Source: RGIG9041 sp045612565
Lineage (GTDB): Bacteria; Bacillota; Clostridia; Oscillospirales; QAKW01
Direction of reading: 5' to 3'
Length of the DNA: 33,431 nucleotides
Assembly: GCA_045612565.1 (NCBI GenBank)
Contig: JAZKZG010000103.1
Coordinates: 1-33,431 of the forward strand
Below the pieces are notes generated by a model. The model worked only from the letters and a program-made list of their open reading frames with translations, did no database searches and was not told the origin of the DNA. This document shows positions 18,126 through 25,322 of this stretch, one piece after another (the first letter of the stretch is position 1; the number at the start of each line of letters is the position of its first letter). The position numbers and the translations under genes are program-made.

Positions 18126-18154
18126 TTTACAAAGTGGTTTAAATGTGATATTCT
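18126..18154 (+). promoter_or_regulatory. Candidate promoter of the 18196-19282 gene pair
   Basis: TTTACA (18126-18131) and TATTCT (18149-18154) are 17 nt apart. TGA precedes the -10 as an extended -10 element. The first gene starts 42 nt downstream. Confidence 0.5.
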
Positions 18155-18195
18155 ATATAGACAGATAACTGTATCTTTAAAGATTGGAGAATACT

Positions 18196-18486
18196 ATGGC
18201 AGAAAAAAAGCAAACATCTAAATATTTTACTTATAAGGGTTTACCGCTTGTGCGTTGCAAAAACTATTACTATTTTGGTGATCCTTCACAAACACACATT
18301 ATTTTTATCAATGTTTTAGCAGCTGATGATAATGATGTTCCAACCAGACTTTCACTTGAACTGTTGTTAACAGACGAAAGTTTACCGCCTCAGCAGCGCC
18401 TTCTTAAAAAGAGCGAAAAAAAGAGCCTTTATGATGCGCTTGATATAGGTCTTATCTGGCTACAGCGTTCGTTGAAAGACAAATAG
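18196..18486 (+). CDS. Small conserved-looking protein of unknown function (96 aa)
   Basis: I do not recognise a named family. The ATG at 18196 follows TTGGAGAA, so the in-frame TTG at 18184 is really part of the ribosome binding site. The protein is soluble, with an N-terminal YFTYKGLPLVRCKNYYYFGD segment suggesting a small beta-sheet and a C-terminal helix with KSEKKSLYDALDIGLIWLQRSL. Its general look resembles short uncharacterised proteins I recall from Clostridia genomes, but I cannot confirm this. It is divergent from pcrA and 13 nt upstream of a membrane protein gene. Confidence 0.75.
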   Translation: MAEKKQTSKYFTYKGLPLVRCKNYYYFGDPSQTHIIFINVLAADDNDVPTRLSLELLLTDESLPPQQRLLKKSEKKSLYDALDIGLIWLQRSLKDK

Positions 18487-18499
18487 GGGAGGGTATTTT

Positions 18500-19282
18500 A
18501 TGCAAAGTTACTTACCGTATTATAGTTTTGGCAATGATTATAATTATGGCAGCAGTTATGGTAATTACGCAGAGAATATATTAAGTGTTTTTTTGGTAAT
18601 GTGTTTTATTTTAACCATTCCGACACTTATATCTGTTGTTAAATATATATTAATGTCGATTGGTCTTTATAGAATAGCATCACGCCGTAATATTAAAAAT
18701 GCTTTTTTAGCATTTGTGCCGGTAGCGAATTCTTATCTTATAGGTTTTGTTTATGATGATATAAACAAAACTATGAATAACACTACAAAAACCGCAACTA
18801 AACTTCTTGTTTTAAGAATTGTAACTCTATGTGTTACTATTGTTATGTTACCGTTTACTATAATATCATCGTTTATTGTAGGTCTTTCGGGCGTTGCAAT
18901 GGTGATTACTGTTATTGCGAGTCTTATTGGAGCAGTAGCGTTTGTTATAAGTGTTATTTATTATGTATATTATTTTATTTCTGTTTATGGAATTTATAAA
19001 GAATATGCACATGATAAAGCACTTCTCTTCCTTGTTTTATCGATTATTTGTCTCCCACTTACATCGTTGTTAATATTCCTTATCCGATACAATCAAAGCG
19101 GTTTTGAATTGTGGCAAAAACAGCGTGAACAACAATTTAATGTGACCGAAACAAAATTTGAAGAAGAGGTTACAGAATCAGCGGTTGAGGAAGTATTCAG
19201 TGATGTTCCAACAGAGGAAGAACAAGATCAGACTATAATAGAAAATGATGAACAATCGATAAATGCTGATTTTAATGAGTAA
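18500..19282 (+). CDS. Multi-pass membrane protein with acidic C-terminal tail, unknown function
   Basis: This 260-residue protein has a tyrosine/glycine-rich N-terminus, then about five hydrophobic segments between residues 28 and 195, and an acidic tail of roughly 50 residues rich in Glu and Asp. The amphipathic parts between helices (LYRIASRRNIKNAFLAFVPVANSYLIG) resemble those of small uncharacterised integral membrane proteins of Firmicutes. No catalytic motif is visible. It follows the 96-residue gene behind GGGGAGGG and ends just before a strong hairpin. Its function is unknown. Confidence 0.75.
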   Translation: MQSYLPYYSFGNDYNYGSSYGNYAENILSVFLVMCFILTIPTLISVVKYILMSIGLYRIASRRNIKNAFLAFVPVANSYLIGFVYDDINKTMNNTTKTATKLLVLRIVTLCVTIVMLPFTIISSFIVGLSGVAMVITVIASLIGAVAFVISVIYYVYYFISVYGIYKEYAHDKALLFLVLSIICLPLTSLLIFLIRYNQSGFELWQKQREQQFNVTETKFEEEVTESAVEEVFSDVPTEEEQDQTIIENDEQSINADFNE

Positions 19283-19286
19283 TATT

Positions 19287-19319
19287 AAAATCCCCTGTTC
19301 TTTATGAACAGGGGATTTT
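19287..19319. terminator. Bidirectional terminator between the membrane protein gene and hpf
   Basis: AAAATCCCCTGTTC (19287-19300) pairs perfectly with GAACAGGGGATTTT (19306-19319) around the loop TTTAT. It has a GC-rich core and A/T ends in both directions and lies between convergent stop codons. Confidence 0.9.
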
Positions 19320-19325
19320 GTGCTT

Positions 19326-19841
19326 TTATTCAGTTTCTATAATTGCATAATCTCCGTCATTTCTTTTGTAAACCACACAAACTTTTTGAGTTTTTTTGTC
19401 TTTGTATAAGAAGAATGAATGATCAAGCATATTCATTTCTAAGATTGCATCTTCAACATCTATTGGCTTTAGTATAATTTGTTTTCTTTTTGCAATATTG
19501 TATTCTTCCTGGTCAACATACCCCACATCAAAATTCATTTGTGAGCCTTGATAAAGGCGTTTTTCAAGACGGGTTTTGTTTTTTCGTATTTGTCTTGTCA
19601 GTAAATCAATAACTTCATCTACACATGCAGTAACGCTTTTGTTTGAGCGCTCTGCACGAAACATCATTCCTTTGTCATTTATTGCAACCTCGGCTGTCAT
19701 ATTTTCTCTTACTTTGTTTACCGTTACCGTGGCGACAGCGTTTTCGCTAAAAAACTTGTCGAGGCGGGTAAGCTTTTTCTCAATTAATTTTTGATCTTTG
19801 TCATCAAGTGTTATTTTTCTTAAATTAAATAAAGTTTTCAT
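19326..19841 (-). CDS. hpf: Long-form ribosome hibernation promoting factor
   Basis: Long HPF dimerises 70S ribosomes into inactive 100S particles in stationary phase or stress. The 171 residues contain an N-terminal S30AE domain (about 1-100, with AEVAINDKGMMFRAERSNKSVTACVDEVIDLLTRQIRKNK). After a linker comes the C-terminal dimerisation domain (IILKPIDVEDAILEMNMLDHSFFLYKD...VCVVYKRNDGDYAIIE), which marks the long form. CGGAGGA precedes the ATG. It has its own promoter with a dyad near the transcription start. Confidence 0.95.
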   Translation of the reverse strand: MKTLFNLRKITLDDKDQKLIEKKLTRLDKFFSENAVATVTVNKVRENMTAEVAINDKGMMFRAERSNKSVTACVDEVIDLLTRQIRKNKTRLEKRLYQGSQMNFDVGYVDQEEYNIAKRKQIILKPIDVEDAILEMNMLDHSFFLYKDKKTQKVCVVYKRNDGDYAIIETE

Positions 19842-19866
19842 AGCTTATCCTCCGTTGTTTATAATG

Positions 19867-19882
19867 GATACTATCTAGTATC
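19867..19882 (-). promoter_or_regulatory. Operator-like dyad at the start of the hpf transcript
   Basis: GATACTA and TAGTATC form a perfect 7-bp inverted repeat with a 2-nt centre. It begins about where transcription should start from the -10 box at 19890-19895. It could be a repressor site or a small 5' hairpin. Confidence 0.4.
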
Positions 19883-19889
19883 TGTATAA

Positions 19890-19918
19890 ATTATATCATA
19901 TATTTTATAAAAAATAAA
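19890..19918 (-). promoter_or_regulatory. Predicted promoter of hpf
   Basis: On the - strand, the -10 TATAAT (19895-19890), preceded by TGA as an extended -10, lies 17 nt after a weak -35 TTTATT (19918-19913). The gene starts about 48 nt downstream. Confidence 0.5.
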
Positions 19919-19966
19919 CACTTTTTTATAAAATATTATTTATTTTAACTAAAATTATTCAAAAAT

Positions 19967-19995
19967 AAAACCCGAAAGATAACCTTTCGGGTTTT
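19967..19995 (-). terminator. Terminator of the yabP-yabQ-divIC operon
   Basis: AAAACCCGAAAG and CTTTCGGGTTTT form a perfect 12-bp stem with a 5-nt loop, just after the divIC stop. In the - direction it is followed by a T-rich run. Confidence 0.9.
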
Positions 19996-20004
19996 ATAAG
20001 TTTT

Positions 20005-20286
20005 TTATGAAATACTTTCGTAAACTTTCTCATCAGAATTTACATAGCCGTGTTCTTTTGCGACTTTTTCGACATATTCAGCATCCATCTCAGCATTTTT
20101 TGTGCTTTCGAGTTGCTCGTTTTCGATTGTTGCAATCGAAATTTGTTCTCTTAAACTGTTGTTCTGAGTTTTTTTCTCTGATATTTTTATGCAAAGGTCG
20201 GCGGAAACATAAAGCAAATAAATTATTACTGCGACAAAAACGATTTTTACAAACATATTTGTGCCTTTTGACTTTATTCTTGCCAT
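20005..20286 (-). CDS. divIC: Septum formation initiator, DivIC/FtsB family
   Basis: DivIC is a bitopic divisome protein that partners with FtsL and DivIB at the division septum. The 93 residues show a short basic cytoplasmic tail, one membrane segment (about 12-30), and an extracellular coiled coil (KISEKKTQNNSLREQISIAT). The C-terminal motif AEYVEKVAKEHGYV is typical of the DivIC/FtsB family. AGGAAGG precedes the ATG. Placement after yabP and yabQ is the classical Firmicutes order. The yabQ frame overlaps the first two thirds of this gene. Confidence 0.92.
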   Translation of the reverse strand: MARIKSKGTNMFVKIVFVAVIIYLLYVSADLCIKISEKKTQNNSLREQISIATIENEQLESTKNAEMDAEYVEKVAKEHGYVNSDEKVYESIS

Positions 20287-20767
20287 CTGTTTTTATACCT
20301 TCCTTTCTTTTTGTAAATTTGTCCTTTATAATAATAACTCTTTTAAATAGAAAAATAAAGTCTTTTTTTAAAATTTTACATATTTTTTTAAAAAATTTAC
20401 AAATTGCCTTAAAAATCACCTTGAATGGATAGAGGATTATTGCAAAAATACGTTTTAAAATAAAAATAATTATTTTTGATATTGATATAATAAGTCGTCC
20501 CAGTGTCATATTGCAAAGTAATGCCCCCGAAAGCATACCGAAAAGTAAATATGCCCTGATTTCGCCGTAGTTGCAACTTGAAAAAAATATTATTGCTATC
20601 AAAAGTGCAATAAAACTGAATATTATATCCTCTATAACAACAATTACGGTTGTGTTTAAAAAGGCTATTCTTATAATTCTGAATATATCGTAGATTATGC
20701 TTATAATTGCACCTGTAATAAGGGCGAATAAAAATAATTTTAGTTGTTCAGAAATGTATTGTTCCAC
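20090..20767 (-). CDS. yabQ: Spore cortex biosynthesis protein YabQ, with 3' end running into divIC
   Basis: YabQ is a membrane protein required for spore cortex formation in B. subtilis, localising around the forespore. The first 160 residues show family features: MEQYISEQLKLFLFALITGAIISIIYDIFRIIRI and about four to five hydrophobic segments, then a basic region. The frame does not stop before divIC. It continues 197 nt inside it, producing a basic, cysteine-containing tail of about 66 residues that reads like out-of-frame divIC. The start is GTG with no clear Shine-Dalgarno, 2 nt after the yabP stop, implying coupling. Confidence 0.8.
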   Translation of the reverse strand: MEQYISEQLKLFLFALITGAIISIIYDIFRIIRIAFLNTTVIVVIEDIIFSFIALLIAIIFFSSCNYGEIRAYLLFGMLSGALLCNMTLGRLIISISKIIIFILKRIFAIILYPFKVIFKAICKFFKKICKILKKDFIFLFKRVIIIKDKFTKRKEGIKTDGKNKVKRHKYVCKNRFCRSNNLFALCFRRPLHKNIREKNSEQQFKRTNFDCNNRKRATRKHKKC

Positions 20768-20769
20768 TT

Positions 20770-21060
20770 TTATTTAAATAAACTCTTAAACACAGACCCG
20801 GTTGATTTATTTGTTTTTTGTTGATAGATAAGTGACAATATTTTTCCGTCAACATTCATTTCCTTGCTTTCTTTGTTTAATTTGTTTATATGTAACCCTT
20901 CACCTTTTATTAATAACAGTCCCATTTCGGTCATAGCCTCGATCAATTGTTCGTTAAAACTGTTTATTTCAATCACACCGCTTACCGATAATTTTTTTCT
21001 ATTTTCCATAACGATGTTGTGAGGCGCTTGATGTACAAACTGTTTTTCTTGCGTAGCCAT
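20770..21060 (-). CDS. yabP: Sporulation protein YabP
   Basis: YabP is required for a late stage of sporulation and is normally expressed in the mother cell under SigE. The 96 residues contain the family core HNIVMENRKKLSVSGVIEINSFNEQLIEAMTEMGLLLIKGEGLHI and NVDGKILSLIY. The ribosome binding site AAAGGGAGG lies within the 3' arm of the hairpin that separates the gene from clpB. yabQ follows after 2 nt. Confidence 0.93.
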   Translation of the reverse strand: MATQEKQFVHQAPHNIVMENRKKLSVSGVIEINSFNEQLIEAMTEMGLLLIKGEGLHINKLNKESKEMNVDGKILSLIYQQKTNKSTGSVFKSLFK

Positions 21061-21101
21061 AAAAAACCTCCCTTTAAATACTATTCAAAGAGAGGTTTTT
21101 T
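21061..21101 (-). terminator. Hairpin between clpB and yabP, terminator-like and covering the yabP ribosome binding site
   Basis: The arms (21087-21101 and 21061-21075) pair over 15 positions with one mismatch and an 11-nt loop. In the - direction the 3' arm reads AAAGGGAGGTTTTTT and is followed at once by the yabP ATG. It looks like the clpB terminator, yet contains the yabP Shine-Dalgarno. Confidence 0.7.
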
Positions 21102-21108
21102 TATTCGA

Positions 21109-23688
21109 TTATTTAATTATAAATTCATCATTTTCAACATCTACAGTAATTACCGTGTTGTGAGGCAAACTTGTTTCAATAATTTTTCTTGCAATTAGCG
21201 TTTCGATGTTTTTTTGAATATAGCGTCTTAACGGGCGTGCACCGTAAAGGGGGTCGTATCCGTTTTCAATGACGTGGTTTTTAGCATTTTCAGTCAAAAC
21301 ACAAGTTATCTCTTTTTCTTTAAGGCGTTTGTTAAGCGCATTGATAAACAAATCTATAATACTTGTAATATCTTTTTTGCTAAGAGGCTTGTAAAGTACA
21401 ATTTCATCAAGTCTGTTAATAAATTCAGGTCTGAAACTGTGTTTTACAAGGTCATATACTTCATCACTAGCTTTTTGGCTTATGTTACCGTTTTCGTCAA
21501 TGCCTTCAAGCAAAACAGATGAGCCGAGGTTTGAAGTGAGAATTATAATAGTATTTTTAAAATCAACCGTTCTGCCTTGTGAGTCGGTTATGTGACCGTC
21601 ATCAAGCACTTGTAACAAAATGTTAAACACATCGGGATGCGCTTTTTCAACTTCATCAAATAACACAACAGAATATGGATGACGTCTTACGGCTTCGGTT
21701 AGCTGTCCTCCTTCTTCAAATCCAACATATCCGGGAGGGGCACCGATAAGTCTTGATACCGAGAATTTTTCCATATATTCTGTCATATCAATTCTTACTA
21801 TATTCTTTTCATCATCAAATAGAGATTCGGCAAGTGCCTTTGCAAGTTCGGTCTTTCCGACACCTGTCGGACCGAGAAACATAAATGAGCCGATAGGTCT
21901 GTTTTTATCCTGTATACCTGCACGTGAGCGGATTATTGCGTCACAAACTCGCTCTACAGCGTCATTCTGACCAACAACTCTTTTGTGTAAAATGTCACTA
22001 AGATCAAGCAGTTTTTCGCGTTCGCTCTGAACAAGACGCGCTACCGGAATAGCAGTCCAACGTTCAATTATTTTTGCAATTTCCTCGTCGGTAACTTTGT
22101 CACGAAGAAGAGTGTTTTCGTTTTTATGTTCGGCAGCCTTTGATTCCGCAACTTCTAATTGTTTTAAGAGTTCGGGAAGTGTTCCGTATTTTAACTTTGC
22201 TGCTTTTTCAAGATCGTGACTCTGCTCGGCGTTTTCAATATCGATATTAAGTTCATTTATTTGTTTTCGTATTTGTGATAACTGGGCAATTTCGGTTTTT
22301 TCATTTTCTAGCTTTGCTTTCATTTCGGCAAAACTATCTTTTAAACGTGACAGTTCAAGTCGAATATCTTTTAATCTGTCTGCCGCTTCACTGTCTTTTT
22401 TGAGTGCTTGTTCTTCAATTTCGAGTTGCATAATTTTTCGCTGTATATCATCGAGTTCCGATGGCATTGAATCAATTTCGCATCGTATCATTGCACATGC
22501 TTCGTCAACAAGATCAATAGCTTTGTCAGGCAAAAATCTGTCGGATATATATCTGTCTGAAAGTGTTGCTGCCGCAATAAGTGCGTTGTCTTGAATTTCA
22601 ATTCCGTGAAATACCTGATATCTTTCTTTAAGACCCCTGAGGATTGTAATGGTGTCTTCAACAGTAGGTTGTTCAATAAGCACAGGCTGAAATCTGCGCT
22701 CAAGAGCAGGGTCTTTTTCAATATATTTTCTATATTCGTCAAGTGTTGTAGCGCCAATGCAGTGCAGTTCTCCGCGCGCCAGCATCGGCTTTAAAATGTT
22801 TCCGGCATCCATTGCACCGTCGGTTTTACCTGCACCAACTATTGTGTGTAACTCGTCAATAAATAATATGATTTGACCTTCACTCTTTTTGATTTCGTTT
22901 AAAACCGCTTTCAGCCTGTCCTCAAACTCGCCCCTGTACTTTGCACCCGCTATAAGCGCACCTATGTCGAGTGAAAACACAGTTTTATCTTTTAGGCTTG
23001 ACGGGACGTCTTTTTTTACAATTCGTTGTGCAAGACCCTCTGCAATCGCTGTTTTACCAACGCCTGGTTCACCTATGAGAACAGGGTTGTTCTTTGTTTT
23101 TCTCGATAGAATTCTTATAACATTTCTTATTTCAGCATCTCTGCCGATGACGGGATCGAGATTACCTGTTTTTGCACGTTCTGTAAGGTTGGTTCCGTAT
23201 TTATTCAATGCATCGTAGGTATCCTCCGGTGTTTGAGATGTAACACGTGTGTTGCCGCGTATATCAGCAAGTGCATTCAGAACGGCATCTTTTTTAATAC
23301 CTCCGCGTTCAAATATCTTTTTCATATCGGGGTTTGGATTAGAAAGTAATGCCAAAAATATATGTTCAACCGATGTATAGTCATCTTTCATATTTTTTGC
23401 GGTTTGATCGGCTGTAGTCAGTGTTTGTGACAAATCAGCACTTGCATAAATCTCAGTATTCGAACCGCTTATTTTGGGTAATTTTGCAACTTCGTCATTA
23501 ACATCCGATTCAATTTGCACATCATTACAGCCTATTTTAATAAGCAATTGCGAAATGAGTCCCTGTTGCTTTAACAGCCCTAAAAAGAGGTGTTGTTGCT
23601 CAAGTTGTTGGTTTCCGTTTTCAATTGCAATATTTTGAGCATACTGTATTGCTTCAATGGATTTTTGTGTAAATTTATTGATATCCAT
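21109..23688 (-). CDS. clpB: ATP-dependent disaggregase ClpB
   Basis: ClpB is a hexameric AAA+ chaperone that works with DnaK to rescue aggregated proteins. The 859 residues match the family: an N-terminal Clp-N domain (1-145), a first AAA+ module with Walker A GEPGVGKT from 206, a long coiled-coil middle domain (about 400-520, which distinguishes ClpB from ClpC/ClpA), and a second AAA+ module with Walker A GPTGVGKT from 606. The C-terminus has the D2-small domain. AAAGGAG precedes the ATG. A perfect CIRCE element lies about 130 nt upstream, so HrcA control is expected. Confidence 0.96.
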   Translation of the reverse strand: MDINKFTQKSIEAIQYAQNIAIENGNQQLEQQHLFLGLLKQQGLISQLLIKIGCNDVQIESDVNDEVAKLPKISGSNTEIYASADLSQTLTTADQTAKNMKDDYTSVEHIFLALLSNPNPDMKKIFERGGIKKDAVLNALADIRGNTRVTSQTPEDTYDALNKYGTNLTERAKTGNLDPVIGRDAEIRNVIRILSRKTKNNPVLIGEPGVGKTAIAEGLAQRIVKKDVPSSLKDKTVFSLDIGALIAGAKYRGEFEDRLKAVLNEIKKSEGQIILFIDELHTIVGAGKTDGAMDAGNILKPMLARGELHCIGATTLDEYRKYIEKDPALERRFQPVLIEQPTVEDTITILRGLKERYQVFHGIEIQDNALIAAATLSDRYISDRFLPDKAIDLVDEACAMIRCEIDSMPSELDDIQRKIMQLEIEEQALKKDSEAADRLKDIRLELSRLKDSFAEMKAKLENEKTEIAQLSQIRKQINELNIDIENAEQSHDLEKAAKLKYGTLPELLKQLEVAESKAAEHKNENTLLRDKVTDEEIAKIIERWTAIPVARLVQSEREKLLDLSDILHKRVVGQNDAVERVCDAIIRSRAGIQDKNRPIGSFMFLGPTGVGKTELAKALAESLFDDEKNIVRIDMTEYMEKFSVSRLIGAPPGYVGFEEGGQLTEAVRRHPYSVVLFDEVEKAHPDVFNILLQVLDDGHITDSQGRTVDFKNTIIILTSNLGSSVLLEGIDENGNISQKASDEVYDLVKHSFRPEFINRLDEIVLYKPLSKKDITSIIDLFINALNKRLKEKEITCVLTENAKNHVIENGYDPLYGARPLRRYIQKNIETLIARKIIETSLPHNTVITVDVENDEFIIK

Positions 23689-23820
23689 AGTGTATCTCCT
23701 TTCACAACCGGCTCAATATACAGATCCCACTTTTCTTGTATATCTATTTGCCTCATTTGTCCTTAGTGTACCCTAAAATTATTAACAAATCATTAACAAA
23801 GTGTGTCTAGATAGTTAAAA

Positions 23821-23847
23821 TTAGCACTCTGCTGATTAGAGTGCTAA
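23821..23847 (-). promoter_or_regulatory. CIRCE operator for HrcA, upstream of clpB
   Basis: TTAGCACTC, nine bases, then GAGTGCTAA: an exact match to the known CIRCE consensus. It starts one base after the sigF stop codon and lies about 130 nt before clpB. No convincing -35/-10 pair could be fixed beside it. Confidence 0.93.
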
Positions 23848-23848
23848 T

Positions 23849-24505
23849 TTATTCTGATAATTCTTTCAGTCTTGTAAGTATTTTCTTTTCAAGCCGTGAT
23901 ACCTGAACTTGCGACATACCGAGTTCTTTGGAAATTTCCGCTTGAGTTTTGTCGGCAAAATATCTGAGTACAATCAATTTTCGCTCGGTCGGATTAAGTG
24001 TTGATAATAATTGTGAAATCATAATTCGGTCAATTGCGGCATCTTCTTGTGAAGATGAACCGACTGTTACCCCGCCTTCTTCAACCGGAATGTCAAGAGA
24101 TACTGTACTTTGTGTTGCATCGAGAGCGTATATTATATCTTCGCTGGAAATACCTGTATACTCTGCTATTTCAGACATTTTCGGCTCGCGACCCAATTCT
24201 TTTAAAAGTATGGAATTTGCTTTATGAATTTTAAATTTCTGTTCTTTTATGTTACGTGGTACTTTTATTTCACCGTTGTCACGTAAGTATGTTTTAATTT
24301 CGCCAATAATCTTTGTTACCGCATAGGTTGAAAATTGAAGATTTTTACTTGCATCAAATGCCTTTGCCGCTTTTACAAGACCAACAGCACCAATTTGAAA
24401 AAGATCATCATAGTCCACTCCAAACCCAGTATATTTTTTTACTGCCATATTAATCAGGCCGATGTTCTGGGTAACAAGCAGTTGTTCATCTGTTGCCTGT
24501 AACAT
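23849..24505 (-). CDS. sigF: RNA polymerase sporulation sigma factor SigF
   Basis: SigF is the first forespore-specific sigma factor, held by SpoIIAB until SpoIIAA releases it. The ATG at 24505, behind CAAGGT, gives 218 residues; an in-frame TTG at 24529 lies inside spoIIAB. Region 2 (DLFQIGAVGLVKAAKAFDAS...FSTYAVTKIIGEIKTYLRDN), region 3 and region 4 (TQAEISKELGMSQVQVSRLEKKIL) are all present. SigG is similar in sequence, but the position directly after spoIIAA and spoIIAB identifies SigF. Confidence 0.95.
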   Translation of the reverse strand: MLQATDEQLLVTQNIGLINMAVKKYTGFGVDYDDLFQIGAVGLVKAAKAFDASKNLQFSTYAVTKIIGEIKTYLRDNGEIKVPRNIKEQKFKIHKANSILLKELGREPKMSEIAEYTGISSEDIIYALDATQSTVSLDIPVEEGGVTVGSSSQEDAAIDRIMISQLLSTLNPTERKLIVLRYFADKTQAEISKELGMSQVQVSRLEKKILTRLKELSE

Positions 24506-24506
24506 T

Positions 24507-24944
24507 TTAAATACCTTGCTTTGTATCAAGTGTTTTTGTCATAGTGACTTTTGTCCCTTTTTCGACTTTTGATACCACATTTATTTTGTCCATAAACGAT
24601 TCCATAATGGTAAAACCCATTCCGGAACGTTCATTTTCATTGCCGGTTGTAAAGAGAGGCTCTCTTGCTTTTTCAACATTTTCTATTCCGCAACCTTTAT
24701 CTCGGATGGATATAATGAGTTTGTTTTTACTGAGTTTTGCCGTTATGTAAATTGTACCTATCTTATCTCGGTATCCGTGAACAATGCAGTTGGTAACAGC
24801 CTCGCTCACAGCTGTTTTAATTTCGTTTATTTGTTCAAGTGTTGGGTCGAGTTGTGATGCAAAAGCTGCAATAGCAACACGTGCAAACCCTTCGTTTGCC
24901 GATTTTGATAAAAATTCAATTTTAATGCTGTTATCAATCTTCAT
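24507..24944 (-). CDS. spoIIAB: Anti-sigma F factor and serine kinase SpoIIAB
   Basis: SpoIIAB binds SigF and phosphorylates SpoIIAA, using a GHKL-type ATP-binding fold. The ATG at 24944 behind GGGAGGATC gives 145 residues, the usual length; a longer in-frame start at 24980 would lie well inside spoIIAA. The N-box (EIKTAVSEAVTNCIVHGY), G1 box (IRDKGCGIENVEKAREPLF) and G2 box (ERSGMGFTIME) are clear. The start overlaps the spoIIAA end by 11 nt, and the stop is one base from sigF. Confidence 0.96.
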   Translation of the reverse strand: MKIDNSIKIEFLSKSANEGFARVAIAAFASQLDPTLEQINEIKTAVSEAVTNCIVHGYRDKIGTIYITAKLSKNKLIISIRDKGCGIENVEKAREPLFTTGNENERSGMGFTIMESFMDKINVVSKVEKGTKVTMTKTLDTKQGI

Positions 24945-25257
24945 TTTGATCCTCCCAAAATTTAATAAGCTTGTCCGCACCCGCCATTTTTAAGATTTTT
25001 TGCGGATGTCCGCTGATGTTTGTTATATAAGATTCAATTTTAAATTTGTCACATAATTTCTTTCTTCCCGCAACAACCGCAAGACCTGAACTGTCCATAA
25101 AAGTAACACCCGAAAAGTCTAAAAGTACAATTGAGGGTTTTTCTACCGAGATTTTAAAATCAATTGTTTCGCACAGTTTTTTTGCACAGTGATGATCTAG
25201 TTCACCCTTTAAAAGAACACGCATCTTACCGCCTGTTATTTTAAATTCAACATTCAT
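24934..25257 (-). CDS. spoIIAA: Anti-sigma F factor antagonist SpoIIAA
   Basis: SpoIIAA is the STAS-domain anti-anti-sigma factor that, when dephosphorylated by SpoIIE, frees SigF. The 107 residues carry the phosphorylation motif MDSSGLAV, with S57 equivalent to B. subtilis Ser58. The N-terminal strand ITGGKMRVLLKGELDHHCA is typical. GGGAGG precedes the ATG. The gene is the first of spoIIAA-spoIIAB-sigF. No dacF lies just upstream, unlike in B. subtilis; folC does. Confidence 0.95.
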   Translation of the reverse strand: MNVEFKITGGKMRVLLKGELDHHCAKKLCETIDFKISVEKPSIVLLDFSGVTFMDSSGLAVVAGRKKLCDKFKIESYITNISGHPQKILKMAGADKLIKFWEDQNED

Positions 25258-25275
25258 ACTTTCCTCCCAAATAAA

Positions 25276-25308
25276 AAAGACTTTCTATCATAATAATAGA
25301 AAGTCTTT
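25276..25308 (-). terminator. Terminator after folC, immediately before spoIIAA
   Basis: A perfect 13-bp stem (ATAG...TTT arms at 25296-25308 and 25276-25288) with a 7-nt loop is followed by a T run in the - direction. Its 3' arm ends only 18 nt before the spoIIAA start codon. Confidence 0.85.
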
Positions 25309-25322
25309 AAAAATTTTGTCGT

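Noticed and set aside
23689..23820. CtsR-type heptamer repeats or a clear -35/-10 pair before clpB
   Set aside because: No GGTCAAA-type tandem repeat is present, and several AT-rich -10-like words exist without a convincing -35 partner.
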